In this document: one piece after another, positions 33,260 through 43,996 of the stretch | Layout of the letters: every line of letters begins with the position of its first letter | How positions within the stretch are numbered: the first letter of the stretch is position 1 | Assembly: GCA_938075455.1 (NCBI GenBank) | Contig: CALJHN010000010.1 | Location: 1 to 64,000 of the forward strand | Direction of reading: 5' to 3' | DNA from: an uncultured Flavobacteriales bacterium | GTDB lineage: Bacteria; Bacteroidota; Bacteroidia; Flavobacteriales_D; Parvicellaceae | DNA length: 64,000 bases | Made by a program: the position numbers and the translations under genes | Notes under the pieces: generated by a model | Seen by the model: the letters and a program-made list of their open reading frames with translations, nothing else | Database searches by the model: none | What the model was told of the DNA's origin: nothing

Positions 33260-36200
33260 TTATTTTAATATAATTTTTTTGAATTTAGAGCTTTTTAAGT
33301 TGGAGAACTCAATAAAATAAATACCTTTTTTAAAGTAAGACAAATCAATTTCACCTGAAGAATCGTCAATTTTTTTGTAATATATTACTTTTCCTTGACT
33401 ATTAAAAATATTTAAACTTTCAATATTAGATTCTGAATAAAAGTTAAAAATATCAATTGAAGGGTTGGGATAAATATTTATATTTTCATCTAGCTTAAGT
33501 TCGTTTAAGTTGCTGCAGTTTTCTACAAATACAGTTAAAGGAGAAAAATCACTTTTACAATCATCATCAGATATAATATACCATTCTACATCATCAATAT
33601 AATATGCATCTCCACTATTGGTAGTGAAATTAACAGATCCTACTTGATTAGCTCCAGCAATATAAGAACCGAAAATAAAAGAGTTATCAATATATATATT
33701 CCAAATAGATGAATTTAAATCACCAACTAATTTGAGTTCAAACCAATTATTATTATTTGGGCAAGAACTAGTCAAAACTGTTGGGCCAATATCAAATTCT
33801 AAAACTCCAGAATTTAATTTTAAATTAAAAATTTCAACAGAAGAAGGAGTAGTAGAATTCAAAATACTAATACTACTACTAGTTTCAACTCTGACATCAA
33901 ATAAAATTTCTACAACTCCTTCATTTACATCTTGATTTAATAAAAGAAATAAATTATCATCATTAATGTCATTTAAATAGATAGAATTCATGCCAGAGGA
34001 CATTTGCGCCCCCGAAATAAATGCATCGTCTGGTCCACCTCCAGCTCCACTCAAAGTTGTCCAATAATCCGATAATTGAGCAATTAATGAACCTGTAGGA
34101 TAATTTTCAAAATCGTCTGTGTAATATTCTGAAGCCTGTACTTGAGCAAAATAAGTGGTGGTTAGGGAAGGATTTACGGCTTCATTAGCTATAGAATTTA
34201 AACCTAAGGAATCGGTATACCAATTAATTAACCCATTACTAGAACTTGCTTGAAGAAACGAAGTATCTCCATAACAAATAGTGTCGTTATATGTTATAGG
34301 AGCTTGAGGGCTTATAAAATTTTCAATTGAATTACTGAAAACATTATTTGATGGCACTTGGTCCGTGCTTAAAATGCATTCGTACTGAAAGTAGTAAAGA
34401 CCATCCATACTTAAGTCTGCAGGTGTAGTAAAATTATATACAATTGTGTCTTCAAAATTTATATTAGAAGTAAATGTTTCAATTACTGGACTACCGTTAT
34501 TTACTGAGTAAGATACATCAAAATTATTTTGAACACTTGGGGCATTATTAACAATTTTAATTGAAATTTGTTCTTGAGCTGAAAACGAACAAGAAGAAGA
34601 ACTTAGATCAGATAACAACTCTAAATCACTTGTAACTGTCTGCTGAACTTTAAAATTATCTATTGCCATATCACTTGACCATCCGCTTCCTCTTGTTCCA
34701 ATTATTTTAAATTGAATAATATTTGAACTAGTAGTAAAAGGAATACTATGTTGCACCCACTGATCTCCCTGATCTCCTGAAAGAGAAAAAATATTTGTAG
34801 AATTAATTCCTTCAATTAATTCTATATCCATAGTCCCCATGTCTGCACCATACATATGTGAATAAAAATTAAGCTCGGGATTAGAAATATTAGTAATATC
34901 AATTAATTCGGAGTATATAATTGCTATATCTCCAGGGTCTCTAGGATTAGAAGCTTCAGTATAAATATAATTTCCTCCTCCGGTAATATCATCTGACGGA
35001 CCAGTAGAAAAACCATTGGCCAAGGTAGGTGGTGGACCTGAATTTAAAGTCCAATCAAAATCGTCATTACTATCTTGAGACCAGCAAGCAGGAAACCCAG
35101 TGTCAAAATTTTCGAATGTTGGTGCCACATTATAAGAACATGCTGTTGTAAAACTTGTTAGAGATGAAGAAACACTATTTTCAGTTGCAGAGCATACTGC
35201 AGTTATGTAACAATTGTAATTACTATTTGGAGCTAACCCGCCTATTGTTGTAGGTATAGAATCAGTCAATAAACTATCCCCATTATAATATATCATCCAC
35301 TGAGTTTCTGATCCTGATGGAGTCCAGGTTAGTTGACCACTTGTAGGAGTAATATTAGAAGTACTAAGAAGTGAAGGTGTTGGACAAGTTTGACAGGATG
35401 TCACTTCAACAAGATCAATAGCAAGATCGCTATATTGACCTTGATTAAAACTTTGATCTCTAGAAAACTTGAATCTAACATAAATAATTTGGCCAATGTA
35501 TGAAGAAAGATTTATACCTATCTGTGTATATGGATCATTAATACCATTATGTGTTTCACCAAATTGAGTATATAGGTCTGTAAATGGTCCTGTAGGCTGA
35601 TTAGAAACTCCAACATCAAGCATACCCATTGATACACCTCTTCCATGAGTCCAAAAAGTAAGTTCAGCATCGTCACTACTTGAGGTTAAATCTATAGCAG
35701 GACTAATAATTGAGGCAGTGTCAAATTGGGAAAGACCTCCGCCGCCCCAAGTACTTGATTCAAAGTAAAAATAATTTGTTCCACTATGGGCACCATAGGG
35801 ACCTGTTCCATTTGTGGCAGAGTAGCCATTATTTACTTGCCAGATTCCATTTCCAGTTCCAAAATCACCTGTCCATCCACCTTGAGTTTCACAATCGTCT
35901 GTAAAAACTAACCCAGCTGAACCTGTAATACATGAAATTCCAGACGGAGGTTGAGGAAATCCATTACAAACGCTACAAGATTCCCAACATACTGCTGGCA
36001 AAGTAATGTCTTGACTACCAACAAATAAAAATCTCTTTGTAGAAAAAAAACTTCCATTTGAACATGAACTATTTGGATCAATTGTTTCTTCAATAGTTAA
36101 AGAATCTGCAGAAAATATAAATTCATAGTACCCTGTGTAAAGAGAAACTGTTTTTTCCCAAATATTATCACCATTTAGATCACTCATAGGGTCGCAATCT

Positions 36201-36676
36201 CCGCAATAACTATTCCATGTACCATTAATTTCTGGTGTAGTAAAGATATTCGTGTTGTTATTCATGTCTAATTGAAAAGTCACATTTACAAACTGAGGAA
36301 AACAGTTGGCATTGGATGTATCAGAAAAAAGTGAACCATTGTTGCCAGAATTATTGTTAAATGGTTGACTAGAATAAATTTGAATTCCTGATGGGTCGTA
36401 AATTTGAAAATCAATTTCTGTATCCCAGTTTCCAGAAATGAATGAGAAGGATAATACATCCCCATTTAATGTTTCAATTGAGTCAGAGCTTGAATATCCG
36501 GTAGAAAAAGAAAAATTACTTGACGAAATACCGTTCACAGAAACCTCTACTGATGCACCATTCCATCCATCTCCAAAGCTATCTTGCATATCAATAGTGT
36601 AGTGACATTGACTATAGCTACTTAAAGAATTTAAAATTAGTAGGATTGAGAGTGTTACTATGTTTGATTTATTCAT
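33260..36676 (-). CDS. large T9SS-secreted multidomain surface protein
   Basis: The 1138-residue protein has a signal peptide (MNKSNIVTLSILLILNSLSSYSQ). An N-terminal CHYTIDMQDSFGDGWNGASVE module is homologous to that of the next gene. A carbohydrate-binding-like segment near 130-225 (FQLDMNNNTNIF, GTWNSYCGDCDPMSDLNGDN) resembles the CBM-type repeats found in T9SS proteins. Jelly-roll/MAM-like regions (GGWTGDFGTGNGIWQV; YVRFKFSRDQSF), an FnIII (SGQLTWTPSGSETQWMIYY), a CARDB-like domain, an Ig-like domain and a laminin-G-like segment follow. The C-terminus is a type A sorting domain (INIYPNPSIDIFNF ... GIYFIEF ... KKIILK). It is likely cotranscribed with the following giant gene. Confidence 0.85.
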   Translation of the reverse strand: MNKSNIVTLSILLILNSLSSYSQCHYTIDMQDSFGDGWNGASVEVSVNGISSSNFSFSTGYSSSDSIETLNGDVLSFSFISGNWDTEIDFQIYDPSGIQIYSSQPFNNNSGNNGSLFSDTSNANCFPQFVNVTFQLDMNNNTNIFTTPEINGTWNSYCGDCDPMSDLNGDNIWEKTVSLYTGYYEFIFSADSLTIEETIDPNSSCSNGSFFSTKRFLFVGSQDITLPAVCWESCSVCNGFPQPPSGISCITGSAGLVFTDDCETQGGWTGDFGTGNGIWQVNNGYSATNGTGPYGAHSGTNYFYFESSTWGGGGLSQFDTASIISPAIDLTSSSDDAELTFWTHGRGVSMGMLDVGVSNQPTGPFTDLYTQFGETHNGINDPYTQIGINLSSYIGQIIYVRFKFSRDQSFNQGQYSDLAIDLVEVTSCQTCPTPSLLSTSNITPTSGQLTWTPSGSETQWMIYYNGDSLLTDSIPTTIGGLAPNSNYNCYITAVCSATENSVSSSLTSFTTACSYNVAPTFENFDTGFPACWSQDSNDDFDWTLNSGPPPTLANGFSTGPSDDITGGGNYIYTEASNPRDPGDIAIIYSELIDITNISNPELNFYSHMYGADMGTMDIELIEGINSTNIFSLSGDQGDQWVQHSIPFTTSSNIIQFKIIGTRGSGWSSDMAIDNFKVQQTVTSDLELLSDLSSSSCSFSAQEQISIKIVNNAPSVQNNFDVSYSVNNGSPVIETFTSNINFEDTIVYNFTTPADLSMDGLYYFQYECILSTDQVPSNNVFSNSIENFISPQAPITYNDTICYGDTSFLQASSSNGLINWYTDSLGLNSIANEAVNPSLTTTYFAQVQASEYYTDDFENYPTGSLIAQLSDYWTTLSGAGGGPDDAFISGAQMSSGMNSIYLNDINDDNLFLLLNQDVNEGVVEILFDVRVETSSSISILNSTTPSSVEIFNLKLNSGVLEFDIGPTVLTSSCPNNNNWFELKLVGDLNSSIWNIYIDNSFIFGSYIAGANQVGSVNFTTNSGDAYYIDDVEWYIISDDDCKSDFSPLTVFVENCSNLNELKLDENINIYPNPSIDIFNFYSESNIESLNIFNSQGKVIYYKKIDDSSGEIDLSYFKKGIYFIEFSNLKSSKFKKIILK

Positions 36677-36794
36677 TATGTATATTTATTACAATTTACA
36701 AATTTGAAAGTTGAATTAAGTATTTTATTAAAAAAATTTTGTTATTTCCTAATAGATTAAAAAACAACATTCAAAATAAATTAAAATTTTTCCA

Positions 36795-36802
36795 TATTTT
36801 TG
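36795..36802 (+). promoter_or_regulatory. -7 promoter-like element for the SDR gene
   Basis: TATTTTTG matches TANNTTTG and ends 24 bases before the ATG at 36827. The upstream -33 region is A/T-only and has no clear TTG. Confidence 0.3.
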
Positions 36803-36826
36803 GTATAATTTTTCAATAGTTATTGA

Positions 36827-37624
36827 ATGTTAAATCAATTAGATTTTAAAAGTAAAAATATTTTTATTGGTGGATCTTCCAATGGAATAGGATGGGAATC
36901 TGCAAAACTATTTTCCGATTTTGGTGGTAACGTAACTTTGGTTTCTAGAAATAATAAAATTCTTAGACAAAAGATTAGTGAACTCACAAACAATGGGACT
37001 CAAAACCACAACTATATTGTACTTGATTTTTCTTCCCCCAACGAATTAGAATTAAAGTTAAAAGAATTTGTAAAGAAAAACTCCATCAATTACGATGTTA
37101 TAATAAATAATACTGGTGGACCACCAAGTGGTGAACTTGAAAATGCAACAGCAGAAGACTTACTTCAAGGATTTAACTTACACCTAATTTCTTTTCATAA
37201 AATTCTAGGAGTGCTACTGGAGGGAATTAAAAATAAAGAAAGTGGTAGAATAATAAATATTATTTCCACATCCGTCAAACAACCTCTTAACGGACTTGGA
37301 GTTTCCAACACAATACGTGGAGCAGTTGCCAACTGGGCTAAAACACTTGCTAACGAATTAGGACCTCATAATATAACTGTTAATAATATTTTACCAGGAG
37401 CAACCAATACCGGAAGACTTAAAGAAATAATAAATAACAAAGCCAAAAAACTAAATCTTAAAGAAAGTGAAATTGAAAAACAAATGGCTGATCAAGTACC
37501 CCTAAAACGAATTGCTAAGCCAGTTGAGGTTGCTAATGCTGTTGTGTTTTTAGCTTCCAACAAAGCAAGCTATATAAGTGGTATTAATCTACCTGTAGAC
37601 GGAGGTAGAACTAAAAGTTTGTAA
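36827..37624 (+). CDS. short-chain dehydrogenase/reductase family protein with a non-canonical active site
   Basis: A 265-residue SDR. The cofactor loop GGSSNGIG (15-22), NNTGGP (94-99) and the C-terminal 'SYISGINLPVDGG' are standard. The classical YxxxK is absent. In the aligned region (SVKQPLNGLGVSNTIRGAVANWAKTLA) S160 and R164 occupy the Tyr and Lys positions. This SNxxR form is found in a whole SDR subfamily often annotated as 3-oxoacyl-ACP reductase-like, so it is a subfamily trait rather than damage. Its reaction is uncertain. Its stop is three bases from the convergent response-regulator stop. Confidence 0.88.
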   Translation: MLNQLDFKSKNIFIGGSSNGIGWESAKLFSDFGGNVTLVSRNNKILRQKISELTNNGTQNHNYIVLDFSSPNELELKLKEFVKKNSINYDVIINNTGGPPSGELENATAEDLLQGFNLHLISFHKILGVLLEGIKNKESGRIINIISTSVKQPLNGLGVSNTIRGAVANWAKTLANELGPHNITVNNILPGATNTGRLKEIINNKAKKLNLKESEIEKQMADQVPLKRIAKPVEVANAVVFLASNKASYISGINLPVDGGRTKSL

Positions 37625-37627
37625 AAT

Positions 37628-38314
37628 TTAGGTCAACAACTTAAAACCCCTACCATGAACATTGATAATTTGAATTTGTTCGTCGTGTTTTAAATATTTT
37701 CTGAGTTTGGCTATATATACGTCCATACTCCTTCCATTGAAATAATTATCATCTCCCCATATTGCTTTTAAAGCATGATCTCTTTCTAAAATATCATTTT
37801 TATTTTTATAAAGTAAGATTAGAAGATCAGATTCTTTGGTGGTTAAACTCACACTAAAATCATCTTTTGAAAGTATTTGCATTTTTGGATTGAAAGTAAG
37901 TTGTCCAATTTTAATATCGTCAAAGTGAGATTCTAAGTCTAAAGAAGTTCTTTTTATAATAGCATTTATACGAGCTGTTAATTCTTCCATATTAAACGGT
38001 TTTGTAATGTAATCGTCGGCCCCTATTTCAAAACCTTTTAAAGTATCTTCTTTCATAGATTTTGCCGTTAGAAAAATAATTGGAACCTTTTTATCAATTC
38101 CCCTAATATCTTTTGCAGTACTAAATCCATCTTTAATAGGCATCATTACATCGATAATTACAATATCATACTGATTTTTGACAAACTCACGGTATCCTAA
38201 CTCCCCATTTATTTCCCATCTACAACTGAATCCTTTTGCTTTTAAATAATCTAAAGTGATTGATCCTAAATTTGGATCGTCCTCCAGCAATAAAACCTTT
38301 ATTTCTTTTTTCAT
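37628..38314 (-). CDS. OmpR-family response regulator
   Basis: A 228-residue protein. The receiver domain has the acidic pair EDD (11-13), phospho-acceptor D55 in IVIIDVMMPIKDG, the conserved Thr/Lys region FLTAKS and GADDYITKPF. The C-terminal winged-helix DNA-binding domain (about 130-228) ends in VHGRGFKLL. The pattern is RprY-like for Bacteroidota, but the target genes are not evident. It is coupled to the kinase gene by an ATGA overlap. Confidence 0.95.
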   Translation of the reverse strand: MKKEIKVLLLEDDPNLGSITLDYLKAKGFSCRWEINGELGYREFVKNQYDIVIIDVMMPIKDGFSTAKDIRGIDKKVPIIFLTAKSMKEDTLKGFEIGADDYITKPFNMEELTARINAIIKRTSLDLESHFDDIKIGQLTFNPKMQILSKDDFSVSLTTKESDLLILLYKNKNDILERDHALKAIWGDDNYFNGRSMDVYIAKLRKYLKHDEQIQIINVHGRGFKLLT

Positions 38315-39741
38315 GACTCTAGTATTTTAGAGGATTTTAAATTTACTGTAAAAGTACTTCCATTCCCTAACTTGCTTTCTACCATTATTTTTCCCTTATG
38401 TAGGTCTATAATTGATTTTACATAACTTAATCCCAAACCAAAACCTTTAACATTATGTAAGTCACCAGTTGGGACTCTAAATAACTTTTCAAAAATCCTT
38501 TTATAGTTATCCTTTGCAATTCCTATGCCATTATCTTTAATTCTAATAATTAGTCCGCCAATTACATCTCTAGTAGAAATAGTTACCAACGGAGATTTAG
38601 AAGAATATTTTAAAGAGTTGTCCAATAAATTATGAATAACATTGGTTATATGAAGTTTGTCCGCTTCGATAATTTTATTTTGAGCCAAAAAGTCAGTCTT
38701 AATTTTTCCATTTCTAGTGTTATAAGAAAGTTGAATAGATTTAATAGCTTTTTTTATTACCTCTTCAATATTAAAAACTTCTAATTTAAGTTCTGGACTA
38801 GCTTTTACAGAAACAGAACTTTCTAAGACATTTTCAACAAGTTTTCCCAATCTTACATTTTCAGACTTAATTGTTGTAAGAAATCTATTTTGACTGGATT
38901 TATCTAGCTTAATATTTTTATCTGTCAATGCTTCACATGCTAAACCAATTGTAGCAATTGGAGTCTTTAACTCATGTGTCATATTGTTAATGAAATCTGT
39001 TTTAATCTGTGTGTTCTTTTTTTGATTTTGAATTACTCTAATACTGTAAATAAATGTTCCTAGAATAATTAAAATCAAGACCATTGAAAGGATGAGAACT
39101 GGTGTAAAGGATTTTGCAATTGACCAACGAAGTTTAAGAATATATAAAGTAAAAACTCTCTTTTCAGTAAATAAATCATCATTTAAAAAGTCAACTGAGT
39201 AACTGCTAGACTTTTCTAGAATAGAATTGTCAATATTCTCAAAGTTTGAAAGAAACAAAAGACCATTTTCATCTGTTATACTGTAGTGAAATTCATTTTT
39301 TATTCCGTGTTTCTCTAAAGATGCCTCAATTAGTGAAATTACCTCATTCTCATCAAAGAGCTCATCTAAATTAATATTGATATTTAATGATAGCTTTTTG
39401 TTAATTACCCTTAATAAATCTTTTCTTTTTTCCGAAATTGATTTTTTAGAACTACTTATGTTTTTAAGTGTGTCTGAAAACTCAGAGTTGCTACCTAATC
39501 TGTTTTGAATAGGTAAAATATTTCCTCCAATTTTAGGAACTGAATAATTGGATGCATTTAGAATTTTTTCTCTTAGCTCATCCCCAATTTCTGTCACACA
39601 AATCTCAAATAATGTATGAAAATTATTTTTTTTCTCCTTAAAAGTATTTTTAGCCCAATACAATTGAACTAGTAAAAAGCCAAATAACGCAAAACTGCTA
39701 AGAAAGATGATAACCTGGATGTATTTACTATTTTTTTTCAA
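38311..39741 (-). CDS. two-component sensor histidine kinase
   Basis: The 476 residues start at a TTG (39741). There is no in-frame ATG near the conserved N-terminal TM helix. Two membrane spans (about 9-29 and 212-236) flank a periplasmic sensor of 180 residues that I cannot assign to a known sensor family. The kinase core has the H-box MTHELKTPIAT with H256, the N-box HNLLDNSLKYS, G1 IKDNGIGIA and G2 GFGLGLSYVK. It pairs with the adjacent regulator. The organisation matches RprX/RprY-type pairs in Bacteroidota, which is inference. Confidence 0.92.
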   Translation of the reverse strand: MKKNSKYIQVIIFLSSFALFGFLLVQLYWAKNTFKEKKNNFHTLFEICVTEIGDELREKILNASNYSVPKIGGNILPIQNRLGSNSEFSDTLKNISSSKKSISEKRKDLLRVINKKLSLNININLDELFDENEVISLIEASLEKHGIKNEFHYSITDENGLLFLSNFENIDNSILEKSSSYSVDFLNDDLFTEKRVFTLYILKLRWSIAKSFTPVLILSMVLILIILGTFIYSIRVIQNQKKNTQIKTDFINNMTHELKTPIATIGLACEALTDKNIKLDKSSQNRFLTTIKSENVRLGKLVENVLESSVSVKASPELKLEVFNIEEVIKKAIKSIQLSYNTRNGKIKTDFLAQNKIIEADKLHITNVIHNLLDNSLKYSSKSPLVTISTRDVIGGLIIRIKDNGIGIAKDNYKRIFEKLFRVPTGDLHNVKGFGLGLSYVKSIIDLHKGKIMVESKLGNGSTFTVNLKSSKILES

Positions 39742-39755
39742 ATCATTTAGTTTCT

Positions 39756-41291
39756 CTATAATGGAATATTTCCATGCTTTTTCTTAGGAATAGTTTCCTT
39801 TTTATTTTCTGAAATTTTAAATGCTTTAATTAATTTTTCTCTAGTGTCAGAAGGTAAAATGACTTCATCTACATATCCTCTTGAAGCTGCATTATAAGGG
39901 TTGGCAAACATTGCAGCATATTCATCTTGTTTTTCTTTGAGTTTAGCTTCAGGATTTTTAGAATTGGTTATTTCTTTTTTGAAAATTATTTCAGCAGCTC
40001 CTTTAGCTCCCATAACTGCAATTTCTGCTGTTGGCCACGCAAAATTCATGTCTGCACCAATGTGTTTGGAATTCATAACATCATAAGCTCCACCATATGC
40101 TTTACGAGTTATCACTGTAATGCGAGGAACTGTTGCTTCACAAAAAGCGTACAATAGTTTTGCTCCGTTTGAGATAATTCCATTCCATTCTTGATCTGTC
40201 CCAGGAAGAAATCCAGGAACATCTTCTAAAACAAGAAGAGGAATGTTAAACGCATCACAAAACCTTACAAATCTTGCACCCTTTACAGATGCATCCACAT
40301 CTAATACTCCAGCAAGTACAGCTGGTTGATTTGCAATAATTCCAATAGATCTTCCTGCTAATCGAGCAAATCCAACTACTATATTTTCAGCAAACTCCCT
40401 GTGAACTTCAAAGAAACTATCAGCGTCTGAAAGCTGATGAATAATTTCTCTTACATCGTAAGGTTGGTTTGGATTTTCAGGGATTATAAGATTAAGCTGT
40501 GGTTTTTTTTCGTCTCTAAATTCATAAGATAAATTTTCGGGAATTTCTTCACAGTTTTGAGGAATATAAGACAATAGAGTTTTTAAATTTTCAATAGTAT
40601 CTAATTCATTTTCACAAGCAAAATGGGTTACACCAGATTTCAACATGTGGGTTTCGGCGCCGCCAAGTTCTTCAGCAGTAACGTCTTCATTAGTAACCGT
40701 CTGTACGACATTTGGACCAGTGACAAACATATAAGATGTGTTTTTAGTCATGAATATAAAATCTGTTAGTGCTGGAGAGTAAACAGCACCACCGGCACAA
40801 GGGCCCATAATTGCTGATAATTGTGGGATAACTCCTGACGCTTTGGTATTGTTGTAAAATATATCTGCATAGCCTCCAAGAGAAACCACCCCTTCCTGAA
40901 TTCTTGCTCCACCAGAATCATTTAACCCAATAATAGGAACCCCATTTTTCATAGCTAGCTCCATTATTTTACATATTTTTTCAGCATGAGCCTCTGCAAG
41001 AGAGCCCCCTAGAACCGTAAAATCTTGAGAATAAACATAAACCAATCTTCCATTAACCGTCCCATAGCCAGTTACTACTCCATCCCCTAAAAATTTAGTT
41101 TTTTCTAATCCAAAATTTGTCGATCTATGGGTTACAAATCTTCCAATTTCTTCAAAACTATTGCTGTCAAGCAATAGATCTAGTCTTTCTCTAGCTGTTA
41201 ATTTTCCTTTTTTGTGTTGAGCATCAATCCTTTTTTGACCACCACCAAGTTTGGATTCTTTTAACTTTTTCTCTAATTTTTCATTCTTCAT
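39756..41291 (-). CDS. acyl-CoA carboxylase carboxyltransferase (beta) subunit
   Basis: A 511-residue biotin-dependent carboxyltransferase of the PccB/MmdA type. [20 protein letters not shown] (29-48), the oxyanion-hole [14 protein letters not shown] and the second-half [14 protein letters not shown] and [10 protein letters not shown] all fit. It carboxylates propionyl-CoA or another short acyl-CoA, or works in methylmalonyl-CoA decarboxylation. The biotin carboxylase and biotin-carrier genes are not adjacent, so the exact substrate is open. It is 14 bases upstream of the kinase gene and one base downstream of the aminopeptidase gene, so it is probably in one long minus-strand transcript. Confidence 0.92.
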   Translation of the reverse strand: MKNEKLEKKLKESKLGGGQKRIDAQHKKGKLTARERLDLLLDSNSFEEIGRFVTHRSTNFGLEKTKFLGDGVVTGYGTVNGRLVYVYSQDFTVLGGSLAEAHAEKICKIMELAMKNGVPIIGLNDSGGARIQEGVVSLGGYADIFYNNTKASGVIPQLSAIMGPCAGGAVYSPALTDFIFMTKNTSYMFVTGPNVVQTVTNEDVTAEELGGAETHMLKSGVTHFACENELDTIENLKTLLSYIPQNCEEIPENLSYEFRDEKKPQLNLIIPENPNQPYDVREIIHQLSDADSFFEVHREFAENIVVGFARLAGRSIGIIANQPAVLAGVLDVDASVKGARFVRFCDAFNIPLLVLEDVPGFLPGTDQEWNGIISNGAKLLYAFCEATVPRITVITRKAYGGAYDVMNSKHIGADMNFAWPTAEIAVMGAKGAAEIIFKKEITNSKNPEAKLKEKQDEYAAMFANPYNAASRGYVDEVILPSDTREKLIKAFKISENKKETIPKKKHGNIPL

Positions 41292-41292
41292 C

Positions 41293-42582
41293 TTAGTTCA
41301 TTAAATCCTCAATTTCTTCAGCTTCAATTGGAATATTCTCCATTAAATTTTTAGGCTCACTATTTTTTTGAACCACTACATCATCTTCTAATCTTATTCC
41401 AATCCCTTCTTCAGGAATATATATTCCTGGCTCTACTGTAAAAACCATATTTTCTTCTATTGGCTCTGTCCAAGAACCAACGTCATGAGTATCCAACCCA
41501 ATATAATGAGATGTTCCGTGCATAAAGTATTTTTTGTAGGCAGGCCAGTTAGAATCTTGATTTTGGATGTCTTTGGATGATATTAAATTTAACTTTAATA
41601 ATTCTTTCTCCATAATTTTCCCAACTTGTTTGTGATAATCATTTAGAAAAACGCCTGGAGTTAATAATTTTGTAGCTTCTTTTTTCACACGCAAAACAGA
41701 ATTATAAACCTCTTTTTGTCTAGATGTAAATTTACCATTTACAGGTACACACCTTGTTAAATCCGAAGCATAATTTGCATACTCTGCACCAAAATCCATT
41801 AAAATAATCTCTCCATCTTGACAGCTTTTATTGTTTTCAATGTAATGTAAAACACAAGCTGATTTCCCAGATGCAATTATGGGGGTGTAAGCAAATCCCT
41901 TTGATCTATTAGAAAGAAATTCATGTATTAATTCAGCTTCAATTTCGTACTCCATTACTCCTGGTTTAATGAAATTTAAAATCCTCCTGAAGCCTTTTTC
42001 TGTAATATTACATGCCTGCTTCATGATTTCAATTTCAATGCTGTCTTTTACAGATCTGATTTGATGCATTATAGGGGCTACTCTAAGAGTAGGATGAATT
42101 GGAAAATCGGAAAGAAATTTTTTCACAAATCTATCTTCTCTCGTCTCCATAGAATTGGATGTTCTTAAATGCTCATTGCTGTTTAAATAAACAAATTCAC
42201 TTTCAATCACTAGTTGTCTAAATATAGTTTCGAACTGATCTAACCAGTATATTGTTTTAATTCCAGAAACTTCGGTTGCTCTTTCTTTAGTCAATTTTTC
42301 CCCCTCCCAAACTGCAATATGCTCACTGGTTTCTTTAAGAAATAATATTTCCCTATGTAACTTGTTTTTACAATCTGGGAAAATCACCAAAATACTCTCC
42401 TCTTGATCTAATCCTGAAAGATGAAATATATCTCTATGCTGGGTGAAAGGAAGAGTACTGTCTGCTCCTGTATTGTAAATATCATTAGAATTGAAAACAG
42501 CTAAACTATTTCTCTTTATTTTATTTACAAACCTTTCTCTATTATTTATAAATAATTGGCTATTAATTGGAAGGTATTTCAT
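41293..42582 (-). CDS. aminopeptidase P (Xaa-Pro aminopeptidase, M24B)
   Basis: A 429-residue two-domain pitta-bread peptidase. The N-terminal domain (residues 1-170) is the aminopeptidase P type. The C-terminal catalytic domain has the dinuclear metal ligands in [16 protein letters not shown] (two Asp), [13 protein letters not shown] (His), VEPGIYI (Glu) and IRLEDDVV (Glu). It removes N-terminal residues preceding proline and is usually cytoplasmic. It diverges from hemA across a 175-base gap (42583-42757), in which I find no clear promoter or RNA element. Confidence 0.93.
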   Translation of the reverse strand: MKYLPINSQLFINNRERFVNKIKRNSLAVFNSNDIYNTGADSTLPFTQHRDIFHLSGLDQEESILVIFPDCKNKLHREILFLKETSEHIAVWEGEKLTKERATEVSGIKTIYWLDQFETIFRQLVIESEFVYLNSNEHLRTSNSMETREDRFVKKFLSDFPIHPTLRVAPIMHQIRSVKDSIEIEIMKQACNITEKGFRRILNFIKPGVMEYEIEAELIHEFLSNRSKGFAYTPIIASGKSACVLHYIENNKSCQDGEIILMDFGAEYANYASDLTRCVPVNGKFTSRQKEVYNSVLRVKKEATKLLTPGVFLNDYHKQVGKIMEKELLKLNLISSKDIQNQDSNWPAYKKYFMHGTSHYIGLDTHDVGSWTEPIEENMVFTVEPGIYIPEEGIGIRLEDDVVVQKNSEPKNLMENIPIEAEEIEDLMN

Positions 42583-42757
42583 AGTTTATTATAAAAATTT
42601 AATTAACAGTAAAAATAACAATATTTAAAGGATTGTAGAATCTAAAAGTAATTTAGATCAAATGAAAAATAAAATTCGCTAAACTATTTAAAGCAATGAC
42701 AAAATGATGACAAATAAATTACAGATAATTATTGATTTTTGTAGACATATAAAATAA

Positions 42758-43993
42758 TTGAAGACAGCTCAAATCATAGCGTTTACCCACAGGCAATTTA
42801 ATTTTGACGAAATTGGTTTTTTTCACTTAGACGATAAGCAAAGAATTGATATTCTGACAAATTTAAAAACAAATTTAGATATTGATGAACTCATGTATCT
42901 TTCCACATGTAACAGGGTTGAGTTTATTTTAAGTCACAAAAAAAAAATTACCAAGACTTTTGTAGAAAAGCTTATTAAACAACTTTTAGCTGATCAATTA
43001 CCAGCCAATTTAAAAGACATTGTTGATAGAGCTGAGATTATAAATAGTAAAGCTGCAGTACACCATATTTTTTCAGTAGCCTCTTCCATTGATTCCTTAG
43101 TGGTTGGAGAAAGAGAAATAATAACCCAAGTTAGAAAAGCTTTTGAAGAATGTAGAGAGAATAATTTATGTGGAGATGTAATAAGAGTATTGGTGCAATC
43201 AACTATATCTACAGCAAAAAAAGTATATACCGAAAGTAATATAGGAACTAGGCCTGTATCTATTGTTTCATTGGCTTTTTTAGAAATGAAAAAATATATT
43301 TCCAAAAAACCAAAGAAAATACTAGTTATTGGTGCTGGTAAAACAATTACTTCAATGTTGAAATTTACAAGTAAAAACCAGCAACATCATTACACCATTT
43401 ACAATAGATCTACAAAGAAAGCCCAGAAATTAGTTGACACTTTAAATATAGATGCAGAAGTTTTTCCACTTTCAGAATTGGCAAACCATAACTCTAAATT
43501 TGATTTTATAATAAGTTGTACTGGATCCAAGGAAATTGTACTTTCTCTAGAAAAGTTTCACAAAATTAATTCGGAAAATACTAAATCAGTAATTGTAGAT
43601 CTTGCTGTTCCAAACGACTGTGATATTAAAATCTCCGAAAACAAATATGTAAAACTTATAAACGTAGATCAGTTAAAAGTTAGAGCAGAAGAAAATCTAC
43701 AAGCAAGAGGAGAAGAGATAAAAAGATGCCTAGATATTATAGAGAGACAAATTATAAAATACTATATAGCGGAAAAAGAGCGAAATCTTGAAAGAGCTTT
43801 AAGCTCTGTTCCAAAAAGTATTAAAGGGATTAGACAGAAAGCTTTTAGAGAAGTTTTTGCTAAAGAATTAGAAACACTAGATCCGGGGGCAATTGAAGTA
43901 GTTAATAGTTTGGTAGACTACATTGAAAAAAAATACATTAGTGTTCCAATGAAGATGGCCAAAGAAATTCTTCTAAATGAAACAACCAAGTAA
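42758..43993 (+). CDS. hemA: glutamyl-tRNA reductase
   Basis: The 411-residue protein makes glutamate-1-semialdehyde from glutamyl-tRNA, the committed C5-pathway step of haem synthesis. The catalytic cysteine is C51 in LSTCNRVEF. SIDSLVVGEREIITQVRKAF is the tRNA/Glu binding signature, and KILVIGAGKTITSML is the NADPH Rossmann loop. The start is a TTG: a TAA stop precedes it immediately in frame (42755-42757), and the next Met (47) is inside the catalytic domain, just before the catalytic Cys. It is followed after three bases by hemC-hemD, forming a haem operon. Confidence 0.95.
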   Translation: MKTAQIIAFTHRQFNFDEIGFFHLDDKQRIDILTNLKTNLDIDELMYLSTCNRVEFILSHKKKITKTFVEKLIKQLLADQLPANLKDIVDRAEIINSKAAVHHIFSVASSIDSLVVGEREIITQVRKAFEECRENNLCGDVIRVLVQSTISTAKKVYTESNIGTRPVSIVSLAFLEMKKYISKKPKKILVIGAGKTITSMLKFTSKNQQHHYTIYNRSTKKAQKLVDTLNIDAEVFPLSELANHNSKFDFIISCTGSKEIVLSLEKFHKINSENTKSVIVDLAVPNDCDIKISENKYVKLINVDQLKVRAEENLQARGEEIKRCLDIIERQIIKYYIAEKERNLERALSSVPKSIKGIRQKAFREVFAKELETLDPGAIEVVNSLVDYIEKKYISVPMKMAKEILLNETTK

Positions 43994-43996
43994 TTT

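Noticed and set aside
28442-36676. CRISPR-like or mobile repeat array suggested by repeated DNA.
   Set aside because: Repeats are in-frame protein domain duplications with a 1,596-base period, not short direct repeats with spacers.
36827-37624. SDR as a damaged pseudogene because YxxxK is missing.
   Set aside because: The frame is full length and the SNxxR form is a known subfamily pattern, so it is likely functional.
42583-42757. A riboswitch or regulatory RNA in front of hemA.
   Set aside because: The 175-base gap is AT-rich without a stable paired element or known motif that I can recognise.
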